DNA from: Synechococcales cyanobacterium PMM_0085
GTDB taxonomy: Bacteria; Cyanobacteriota; Cyanobacteriia; Elainellales; Elainellaceae
DNA: 5,771 nucleotides
Reading direction: 5' to 3'
Assembly: GCA_949127705.1 (NCBI GenBank)
Contig: CASBQJ010000520.1
Span: 1-5,771 of the forward strand
The first letter of the stretch is position 1. The number at the start of each line of letters is the position of its first letter. The translations under genes and the position numbers were made by a program. Under the pieces are notes generated by a model, which did no database searches, was not told the origin of the DNA, and saw nothing but the letters and a program-made list of their open reading frames with translations. Of the stretch, positions 1 to 5,006 are shown one piece after another.

Positions 1-12
1 CTAAGGAGGAAC

Positions 13-60
13 GTTTGGGCATGAGAGGCATTATTTACTGAGAGTAAACTCGTGCCAAAC
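13..60 (+). repeat. Imperfect inverted repeat / hairpin downstream of the J-protein gene
   Basis: Three arm pairs nest around a three-base loop. GTTTGG (13-18) pairs with CCAAAC (55-60), CATGAG (20-25) with CTCGTG (49-54, one G-T wobble), and TTTACT (34-39) with AGTAAA (43-48). G19 is a single bulge, and positions 26-33 form an eight-base bulge on one side. That gives 18 pairs in 48 bases. No T-tract follows on either strand, so it is not a standard intrinsic terminator. The wobble pair is possible only in a + strand RNA (the opposite strand would have A-C), which weakly favours rightward transcription. It could be the 3' end of something to the left, or part of a dispersed repeat. Confidence 0.5.
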
Positions 61-159
61 TATACCGCCAAAGCCAGGTCGAAAAATAGATTGTTTTGAA
101 AATTTAACGTGATTGCGCTTGATTGCCAATTCCTGTTGCCACTGGGAATCGCTACCTGG

Positions 160-1137
160 CTAGAGCCGCACCTGCTTGAGCGCACTGCGGGGATCGACGC
201 TGCGATTGGCGCGGATTTTTTCGTAGCATTCTCGCTCAATGGCGCTCAGCTCTTTGGGAGGGGCGATCGCCACCTTCACCAGCTGATCTCCTCTGCCGCC
301 CTTCGGATTGCTCCAGCCCTTGCCGCGCAGCCGCAGCGTTTGCCCAGAGCGAATGCCAGCGGGAATATTCATGGTCACCATGCCCTCGGGGGTCGGCACC
401 TCAATTGCCGCTCCCAGCACTGCTTCATCTGGGGCGATCGGCACCTCACAGACCAGGTTATCGCCATCAAACTGGAAGAAGGGATGCGGCTGCACCTCAA
501 TTCTGAGATATAGATCGCCCCGTTGCCCATTGTAGGGATTGGCTTGCCCCTTGCCGCGCACCCGGATTTTAGTCCCCGGCTTTGCCCCGGCTGGGATGCG
601 AACATCAATGATTTCGGCACCGAGGCTGAGCCGTTTTTGCACCCCGTTAAATGCCTCTGCCAACGTCAGCGTCAGGTTAGATTCCAGGTCTATCCCGGCC
701 ATTGTAGAGGGTTCACCAAAGTTGCCAGCGTCATTAAACCCTCCTGGCGCGCCGGATCTAGAGCGGGCACTGTAGGCTCCCCCCGGAGCACCGCCGCCAA
801 ACCGACCTAGCAATTCATTAATAAAATCGTCAAAATTGCCATATTGGCTAAAGTCAAAGTTGCCGAAATCTCCCGGCGCTCCGCCCGGTGCCCCGCTGCC
901 AGCCTGCTTCCAATACTGGCCAAACTGGTCATATTTTCTGCGCTTATCGCTATCTGACAAGACTTCGTAGGCTTCATTAATATCTTTAAACCGCGCTTCG
1001 GCAGACTGATTGCCGGGGTTGAGGTCAGGATGATACTGCCGCGCCAGTTTCCGGTAAACCTGCTTAATCTCGTCTGGGCTAGCCGTTTTGCTGACTCCCA
1101 AGATGGCGTAGTAGTCTCTAAAGTCGGTTGCTGCCAT
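160..1137 (-). CDS. J-domain co-chaperone, zinc-finger-less DnaJ/CbpA type
   Basis: 325-residue Hsp40 co-chaperone, expected to deliver unfolded client proteins to a cytoplasmic DnaK and stimulate its ATPase. The N-terminal J domain (about 7-72) opens with DYYAILGVSKTAS and carries the essential HPD triad at 36-38. A Gly/Phe-rich linker (about 73-141) follows, with three GAPGG modules and an acidic-aromatic stretch near 102-111. The C-terminal substrate-binding beta domains run from about 148 to 310 and include IPAGAKPGTKIRVRGKG and IPAGIRSGQTLRLRGKG. No CxxCxGxG repeats are present, so this is the type II/CbpA architecture, not full DnaJ. The start is ATG at 1137 because AAAGGAG lies 11 bases upstream; a TTG in frame at 1167 would overlap the kinase stop and has less support. 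It is the last visible gene of the leftward cluster, 26 bp after the kinase. The family call is secure; the clients are unknown. Confidence 0.93.
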   Translation of the reverse strand: MAATDFRDYYAILGVSKTASPDEIKQVYRKLARQYHPDLNPGNQSAEARFKDINEAYEVLSDSDKRRKYDQFGQYWKQAGSGAPGGAPGDFGNFDFSQYGNFDDFINELLGRFGGGAPGGAYSARSRSGAPGGFNDAGNFGEPSTMAGIDLESNLTLTLAEAFNGVQKRLSLGAEIIDVRIPAGAKPGTKIRVRGKGQANPYNGQRGDLYLRIEVQPHPFFQFDGDNLVCEVPIAPDEAVLGAAIEVPTPEGMVTMNIPAGIRSGQTLRLRGKGWSNPKGGRGDQLVKVAIAPPKELSAIERECYEKIRANRSVDPRSALKQVRL

Positions 1138-1148
1138 CGCGTTATCAT

Positions 1149-1155
1149 CTCCTTT
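1149..1155 (-). promoter_or_regulatory. Ribosome binding site deciding the J-protein start
   Basis: AAAGGAG on the minus strand, 11 bases before the ATG at 1137 and just after the kinase stop codon (1166-1164). It supports the ATG over the in-frame TTG at 1167, which overlaps the kinase stop. Confidence 0.7.
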
Positions 1156-1163
1156 GCGGGATC

Positions 1164-1778
1164 TCAATCCAAGCCTAGATCACGCTGTTTCTGGATTAGC
1201 TCTTGGATTAACTCTTGGATCAATTCAATGCTAGCGGAGCCATGCGGCGTTAGGGTAGTCTTTGCCGATAGACGTCCACCCCAACCATCGCTTGAATAAG
1301 GATCTGCGGTGTAGCGAACCAGGGTGTTGAAGCCGTCTTGCAGGCTGGGAGGCGCACCCCATAGCTGCCGATGCATGCGCTGAAGCACGGCTTCGGGCAC
1401 CTGGCGATCGCGTCCCTGATTCCGCTCCAAACAGAGTGCTAGCGGCAGATCTAGCCACAGTCCCATAATATTCACAAAGCCGACCTGCCGAGCTAGGGCG
1501 ATCGCCTCTCGTCGCTGCCGCCGCACAACGTTGGTGGCATCATAAATGGCGGCATCGCGCTGCCCCTGAGCAATCTGTTGGGCTGCTGTAGCCAATGCCG
1601 CCCGCCGCGCTTGGTCAACCTGTTGCCAGCACCCTTGAATCGCTGCATCGCCAAACAGCTGCGCCCGGATTGCATCGGTCGAAACTAGCACCCGATTTCG
1701 GCCTTGCGCCATCAACTGCTGCGATAGCGTAGATTTACCGCTACCGGGAAGGCCAATCAGCACGATCAAATCAGGCAT
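1164..1778 (-). CDS. P-loop kinase (AAA_33 family) resembling the 5'-kinase domain of T4 polynucleotide kinase
   Basis: 204-residue soluble ATP-dependent kinase. The Walker A motif GLPGSGKST is at 9-17. STDAIR (33-38) supplies an acidic residue and an arginine in the positions of Asp35 and Arg38 of T4 Pnkp. DATN (80-83) matches the DTN segment of that enzyme, and the lid LERNQGRDRQVPEAVLQRM (117-135) aligns with its RN..R....VP..VL..M segment, placing Arg123 at T4 Arg126. The alignment is from memory. These features suggest transfer of phosphate to a 5'-hydroxyl of RNA or DNA, but AAA_33 proteins also include kinases for other acceptors, so the substrate is open. No phosphatase or ligase domain is attached. 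The C-terminus after about 150 is unrecognised and ends in a repeated ELIQ segment. It lies 30 bp after glgC with only a weak GGA-type ribosome site, so translation may be coupled to glgC. Confidence 0.85.
   Translation of the reverse strand: MPDLIVLIGLPGSGKSTLSQQLMAQGRNRVLVSTDAIRAQLFGDAAIQGCWQQVDQARRAALATAAQQIAQGQRDAAIYDATNVVRRQRREAIALARQVGFVNIMGLWLDLPLALCLERNQGRDRQVPEAVLQRMHRQLWGAPPSLQDGFNTLVRYTADPYSSDGWGGRLSAKTTLTPHGSASIELIQELIQELIQKQRDLGLD
1192..1227 (-). repeat. Three 12-bp tandem repeats in the kinase 3' end
   Basis: Units at 1192-1203, 1204-1215 and 1216-1227 read TGGATTAGCTCT, TGGATTAACTCT and TGGATCAATTCA on the + strand. The first two differ by one base and the third has diverged. 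Each unit adds four codons, giving ELIQ three times in a row near the C-terminus, probably as an extended amphipathic helix. The length is a multiple of three, so copy-number change would keep the frame. Confidence 0.85.
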
Positions 1779-1804
1779 GTGATCCGGTCACGCCCCCGAT
1801 CGGG
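1779..1804 (-). other. Two adjacent near-palindromes in the glgC-kinase spacer
   Basis: The 30-bp spacer contains CCCGATCGGG (1795-1804), a perfect 10-bp palindrome, next to GTGATCCGGTCAC (1779-1791), which is the palindrome GTGACCGGTCAC with one T inserted. The second abuts the kinase ATG. Neither leaves a loop suited to a terminator and no T-tract follows, so read-through into the kinase is expected. They could slow ribosome re-initiation or mark an RNA processing point; this is speculative. Confidence 0.35.
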
Positions 1805-1808
1805 TGGG

Positions 1809-3098
1809 TTAAATTACCGTACCATCCTCAATCACCGCATTCTTCAACACCACCACAATGCCGTTGCGAATATGGAAGCCCATCTCTTCGCGGGCGGCTT
1901 CTTCTACCCCGTCCTTGTTAATGATTTTCACATTGCTGCCAATGCGGGCATTTTTGTCAACAATGGCGCTACGAATGGTGGTATTTGCCCCAATGCCAAT
2001 GGGTACTTTGTCGCTGGGGGCGTCTGACTTGCGTTCGGTAAACGGTTGATAATAGTCGGCTCCCATCAGCAAACTATCTTGAATCACCGAACCCGACTCG
2101 ACCCGGCTCCGAATGCCGAGCACCGAGTGATGAATCTGACAGGCTTTGAGAATGCACCCTTCGCCAATCATCGATTCGGTGATGGTGCAGTCGAGCAGTT
2201 TACTGGGGGGCAGAGAGCGTCCGCGCGTGTAGATCGGCGCTTTTTCGTCGTAGAAACTAAAGGGCGGGTGGGGCTGAGTGGTCAGCGCTAGGTTGGCATC
2301 GTAGAACGAGCGGATCGTTCCAATATCTTCCCAATAGCCGTTAAATAGATAGGCTTGGACGTTGTGGTCTTTGGCACAATTGGGGATGATTTCTTTGCCA
2401 AAGTCGGTTTGCTCGGTGGCATTTCGCAGCAGGTCAAACAGCACCTCTTTTTTAAAGACATAGATCCCCATTGACGCAATGTAGGGTTTGGCGATCGCCT
2501 CTTCCGCCGTCAGCCCCAGCACCGTCGTATCTACCTGCATTTGGCGCAGCGCGTCACCCTTAGGCTTCTCAGAAAAGTCTACGACTCGCCCCGACTGATT
2601 AATTTTCATCAGGCCAAAGTCTGACGCCCGCGCATCGTCCATCGGCAGCACCGAAATTGTAATGTCGGCGTTGGTTTCGCGGTGACGTTGGATGAAGTCG
2701 CAGTAGTCCATCCGGTACAGATGATCGCCCGACAAAATTAGGTATTCATCTACGTCAGATTCGTTAAACATCCAGAGATATTGGCGAACCGCATCGGCAG
2801 TGCCCTGAAACCAATTAGGATTCTCAGGCGTTTGCTGCGCCGCCAAGATTTCTACAAACCCTTCGTGGAAACCAGAAAAACTGTAGGTGCGAGAGATGTG
2901 CCGATTGAGTGACGCAGAATTAAACTGAGTCAGAATATAAATCTTATAAATATCTGAATTAATGCAATTGCTAACCGGAATATCGATTAAGCGATACTTT
3001 CCTGCCAATGGCACAGCAGGCTTAGCCCGAAGCTTTGTTAAAGGATACAGGCGAGTGCCAGCACCACCGCCTAAAATAATGGCTAAAACTCGTTTCAC
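1809..3098 (-). CDS. glgC: Glucose-1-phosphate adenylyltransferase (ADP-glucose pyrophosphorylase)
   Basis: Makes ADP-glucose and pyrophosphate from ATP and glucose 1-phosphate, the committed and allosterically controlled step of glycogen synthesis in the cytoplasm. The 429 residues match the usual cyanobacterial length. The nucleotidyltransferase domain has GGGAGTRL at 10-17, SGDH with the catalytic Asp125, FSEKPKG with the glucose-1-phosphate lysine at 178, and WEDIGT at 256-261. A left-handed beta-helix domain follows from about 300. Lys382 and Lys419, the 3-phosphoglycerate site lysines of the Anabaena enzyme, and Arg294, linked there to phosphate inhibition, fall at identical positions, so photosynthetic-type control (3-PGA activation, phosphate inhibition) is predicted. 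The start is GTG at 3098, with AAGGGG five bases upstream and the family's normal N-terminus (MKRVLAIILGGGAG). It is the first gene of the leftward cluster and divergent from the GH13 gene. Confidence 0.98.
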   Translation of the reverse strand: MKRVLAIILGGGAGTRLYPLTKLRAKPAVPLAGKYRLIDIPVSNCINSDIYKIYILTQFNSASLNRHISRTYSFSGFHEGFVEILAAQQTPENPNWFQGTADAVRQYLWMFNESDVDEYLILSGDHLYRMDYCDFIQRHRETNADITISVLPMDDARASDFGLMKINQSGRVVDFSEKPKGDALRQMQVDTTVLGLTAEEAIAKPYIASMGIYVFKKEVLFDLLRNATEQTDFGKEIIPNCAKDHNVQAYLFNGYWEDIGTIRSFYDANLALTTQPHPPFSFYDEKAPIYTRGRSLPPSKLLDCTITESMIGEGCILKACQIHHSVLGIRSRVESGSVIQDSLLMGADYYQPFTERKSDAPSDKVPIGIGANTTIRSAIVDKNARIGSNVKIINKDGVEEAAREEMGFHIRNGIVVVLKNAVIEDGTVI

Positions 3099-3103
3099 AA
3101 TAA

Positions 3104-3109
3104 CCCCTT
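3104..3109 (-). promoter_or_regulatory. Ribosome binding site of glgC (GTG start)
   Basis: AAGGGG on the minus strand, five bases before the GTG at 3098. It overlaps the end of the proximal direct repeat at 3107-3116. A second, weaker site (AAGAGG) lies 11 bases further upstream as part of the other repeat copy. Confidence 0.6.
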
Positions 3110-3127
3110 AACTGCCTCTTAACTGCC
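3107..3127 (-). repeat. Two 10-bp direct repeats at the glgC leader
   Basis: CTTAACTGCC occurs at 3107-3116 and again, identical, at 3118-3127, an 11-bp period. On the glgC strand this is GGCAGTTAAG twice, the proximal copy running into the ribosome binding site. The spacing of about one helical turn is typical of paired protein sites on one DNA face. The repeats could equally act in the mRNA by covering or duplicating the ribosome site. Confidence 0.75.
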
Positions 3128-3133
3128 AATCTT

Positions 3134-3157
3134 CTCCCAAGTCCAGTGTGATGGGAG
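3134..3157 (-). repeat. Short inverted repeat in the glgC upstream region
   Basis: CTCCCA (3134-3139) and TGGGAG (3152-3157) form six pairs around a 12-base gap, directly upstream of the direct repeats. It could be an operator half-site pair or a weak leader hairpin; six pairs is within what chance can give. Confidence 0.3.
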
Positions 3158-3366
3158 GTGTGCCCGTTTGCAAGGGGATCGACTGAAAGAATGACAACTT
3201 TTTTGCAGCAGTAGTTCGTCAAACCTCAAGCGATTTAAGCCAGAATCGACGGCTAGGATGCCTGATTAGATCTTTGGGTGGAGATCGGTGCTAGACAAAA
3301 TAAGCCTAAAGAAATAAATCTCTGGCCTGGAACCGAGGGCACAGGTAGCGAATAGAAATTGGCTCT

Positions 3367-3372
3367 TATAGT
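3367..3372 (+). promoter_or_regulatory. Candidate -10 box of the GH13 gene
   Basis: TATAGT matches the consensus TATAAT at five of six bases and would start transcription near 3379, leaving a leader of about 40 bases. No recognisable -35 box lies 16-18 bases upstream, so an activator would be needed or the call is wrong. Confidence 0.3.
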
Positions 3373-3408
3373 GAACTGTGCGCTTACTCACCATCTACCC
3401 TATTGCTG

Positions 3409-3414
3409 AAGAGG
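3409..3414 (+). promoter_or_regulatory. Ribosome binding site of the GH13 gene
   Basis: AAGAGG lies three bases before the ATG at 3418. The gap is short, but no other purine-rich site precedes the alternative in-frame TTG at 3403, so it favours the ATG. Confidence 0.45.
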
Positions 3415-3417
3415 ACT

Positions 3418-4860
3418 ATGCAGATTTGCACTCCAGATTGGGTCAAAAATGCCGTTTTTTATCAAATTTTTCCCGATCGCTTTGCCCGAGGCAGCCAGCC
3501 TCACCCAGTCTTTGGCACTGTACCGCTAGAACCCTGGCATGATGTACCGACGCCTCAAGGCTACAAAGGCGGCGATTTGTGGGGTGTAATTGAGCGGCTG
3601 GATTACTTGCAAGATTTGGGGATCAACGCGGTTTACTTCACGCCAATTTTCCAATCGGCGTCTAACCACCGCTACCATACTCACGACTATTACCAGGTTG
3701 ACCCATTGCTGGGCGGCAACGCAGCCTTAGAAAAATTGCTAGAGGCAGCGCATCAGCGAGATATTCGGGTGGTGCTAGACGGGGTATTTAACCATGCCAG
3801 TCGCGGCTTTTTCTTTTTTAACGACATTCTAGAGAATGGCCCTTATTCACCCTGGCTCGACTGGTTTCAAATCCAAGGGTGGCCGCTGTCGGCCTATGAT
3901 GGCAGCAAGCCTGCTAACTATGTCGGGTGGGCAAACAACCGAGCGCTGCCGCAGTTTAACCATGCCAACCCAGCGGTGCGGGAATATTTGATGCAGGTGG
4001 CAGACTATTGGATTCAGTTTGGCGTGGATGGCTGGCGGTTAGATGTGCCCAACGAGATTGCGGTACCAGGGTTTTGGCAAGAATTTCGCGATCGCGTCAA
4101 AGCGATTAACCCCGACGCCTACATTGTGGGCGAAATTTGGCAAGACGCACGGCACTGGCTAGATGGCACCCAGTTTGATGGGGTGATGAATTATTTGTTT
4201 ACCGGGCCAACCATTGCGTTTGTGGCGGGCGATCGCGTCGATGTGTCTCAAGTGCAAGACCGCTCCTATGAACCCTATCCGGCTTTAAACGCCGCCGCCT
4301 ACGCCGCCAAAATCCAACACTTGCTGACCCTTTACCCGTGGGACATTCAGCTCACCCAACTCAACCTATTAGATAGCCACGACACCGCCCGCCTGCTGAC
4401 GATTGCCCAAGGCGATGCTGCCAGCGTAGAGCTAGCTACGCTGCTACTGTTTACCTTCCCTGGCGCTCCCAGCATTTACTACGGCGATGAGATTGGTCTA
4501 CCGGGTGCCCTCGACCCCGACAGTCGGCGCGGCTTTCTGCTGCAAGAGCACTGGAATCAGGAGGTCTTGACCTGCCACAAGCAGCTCATTGCCCTGCGCC
4601 ACGCCCACCCCGCCCTGCGCACGGGAGACTATCGGGTGCTCTACGCCAACGAAACGGTCTACGCGTTTGCCCGCAGCCTCGACTCAGAAACCCGCATTGT
4701 CGTGGTCAATACTGGCACCGAGCCAGCCCCAGTTAGCTTAGATCTGGCAGGAGTAGGATCTGAGCAGGGCGACCGCCCACTCTACGGCACCGCAGACTTG
4801 ACCTGGCAAAATAACACCCTTTCTCTAATACTGCCTGCGCGTCAAGGTGTAATTCTATGA
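3418..4860 (+). CDS. GH13 alpha-glucan hydrolase, neopullulanase/cyclomaltodextrinase type without N-terminal domain
   Basis: 480-residue alpha-amylase-superfamily enzyme predicted to hydrolyse alpha-1,4 and possibly alpha-1,6 bonds in maltodextrins, cyclodextrins or glycogen branches. All GH13 motifs are present: VVLDGVFNH (118-126), WRLDVPNE with nucleophile Asp209, VGEIW with acid/base Glu239, and LLDSHD with Asp322. LPQFN (177-181) stands where neopullulanase-type enzymes have MPKLN, and GEIWQDARHWLDG..FDGVMNY and DPDSRRGF also fit that subfamily (GH13_20). The barrel begins almost at residue 1, so the usual CBM34-like N-domain of about 120 residues is absent; a small beta domain closes the protein from about 400. 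From memory, the Nostoc punctiforme debranching enzyme also lacks that N-domain. No signal peptide is seen, so it is cytoplasmic. ATG at 3418 is preferred over TTG at 3403. It is divergent from glgC, so it may recycle the glucan whose synthesis glgC starts. Confidence 0.93.
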   Translation: MQICTPDWVKNAVFYQIFPDRFARGSQPHPVFGTVPLEPWHDVPTPQGYKGGDLWGVIERLDYLQDLGINAVYFTPIFQSASNHRYHTHDYYQVDPLLGGNAALEKLLEAAHQRDIRVVLDGVFNHASRGFFFFNDILENGPYSPWLDWFQIQGWPLSAYDGSKPANYVGWANNRALPQFNHANPAVREYLMQVADYWIQFGVDGWRLDVPNEIAVPGFWQEFRDRVKAINPDAYIVGEIWQDARHWLDGTQFDGVMNYLFTGPTIAFVAGDRVDVSQVQDRSYEPYPALNAAAYAAKIQHLLTLYPWDIQLTQLNLLDSHDTARLLTIAQGDAASVELATLLLFTFPGAPSIYYGDEIGLPGALDPDSRRGFLLQEHWNQEVLTCHKQLIALRHAHPALRTGDYRVLYANETVYAFARSLDSETRIVVVNTGTEPAPVSLDLAGVGSEQGDRPLYGTADLTWQNNTLSLILPARQGVIL

Positions 4861-4898
4861 CTCTAGATTTTGCACCACGTTAAATTAGACCCGATTGT

Positions 4899-4967
4899 GC
4901 CCCCCTAACCCCCCAACTTTGGGAGGAATCGGATCGGAAACTCCGCAAAGTTTGGGGGTTGGGGGGC
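4899..4967. repeat. C-rich/G-rich inverted repeat between convergent genes
   Basis: The left arm (4899-4925) runs GCCCCCC-T-AA-C6-AACTTTGGGAG and the right arm (4941-4967) is its near reverse complement, with a 15-base gap. About 25 pairs form, interrupted by a few single-base bulges. It sits between the GH13 stop (4860) and the LysR stop (5007). No T-tract follows on either side, so it is not a textbook intrinsic terminator, but such a strong stem could still stop or stabilise both converging transcripts. Repeats of the form CCCCCTAACCCCC...GGGGGTTGGGGG are common between genes in many cyanobacterial genomes, so a dispersed, MITE-like origin is likely. Confidence 0.8.
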
Positions 4968-5006
4968 TAGCTGAGATTGGTTGAAGATCTGAGATAGCCC
5001 CAGCCA

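Larger units (their letters stand above)
3099..3417. promoter_or_regulatory. Divergent control region between glgC and the GH13 gene
   Basis: These 319 bases contain no convincing gene and must hold the promoter of the GH13 gene and, unless it lies further upstream, that of glgC. On the glgC side TTGACG (3222-3217, minus strand) resembles a -35 box, but no good -10 box sits 16-19 bases beyond it. On the GH13 side TATAGT (3367-3372) is the best -10 candidate. A TAGACA (3292-3297) also resembles a -35 box without a good partner. I found no NtcA-type GTA-N8-TAC palindrome. Both genes act on storage glucan, so shared control is plausible but inferred. Confidence 0.7.

Noticed and set aside
21..41. 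Six-codon frame (MRGIIY) after a strong AAGGAGG at 3-9
   Set aside because: Too short to call a gene from sequence alone, and its ATG is inside a stem; noted under the hairpin finding.
81..107. AT-rich stretch as an intrinsic terminator for the leftward cluster
   Set aside because: It has short T runs on the minus strand but no GC-rich stem immediately before them.
109..513. 134-codon open frame on the + strand antisense to the J-protein gene
   Set aside because: It lies mostly opposite a gene with clear DnaJ domains, has no recognisable motif and no ribosome site; other + strand frames at 308-810 and 1030-1299 fail the same way.
160..1137. Full-length zinc-finger DnaJ
   Set aside because: No CxxCxGxG repeats anywhere; the Gly/Phe linker leads straight into the C-terminal beta domains.
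1135..1167. J-protein start at the TTG at 1167, overlapping the kinase stop
   Set aside because: The ten extra residues (MRSRKGDDNA) do not look like a J-protein N-terminus and the AAAGGAG site falls inside them, pointing to the ATG at 1137.
3022..3222. 66-codon minus-strand frame overlapping the glgC start
   Set aside because: Starts at a TTG without a ribosome site and its second half is glgC read out of frame.
3217..3222. TTGACG as a glgC -35 box
   Set aside because: Good -35 match, but no acceptable -10 hexamer at 16-19 bases; left as a remark in the intergenic entry rather than a promoter call.
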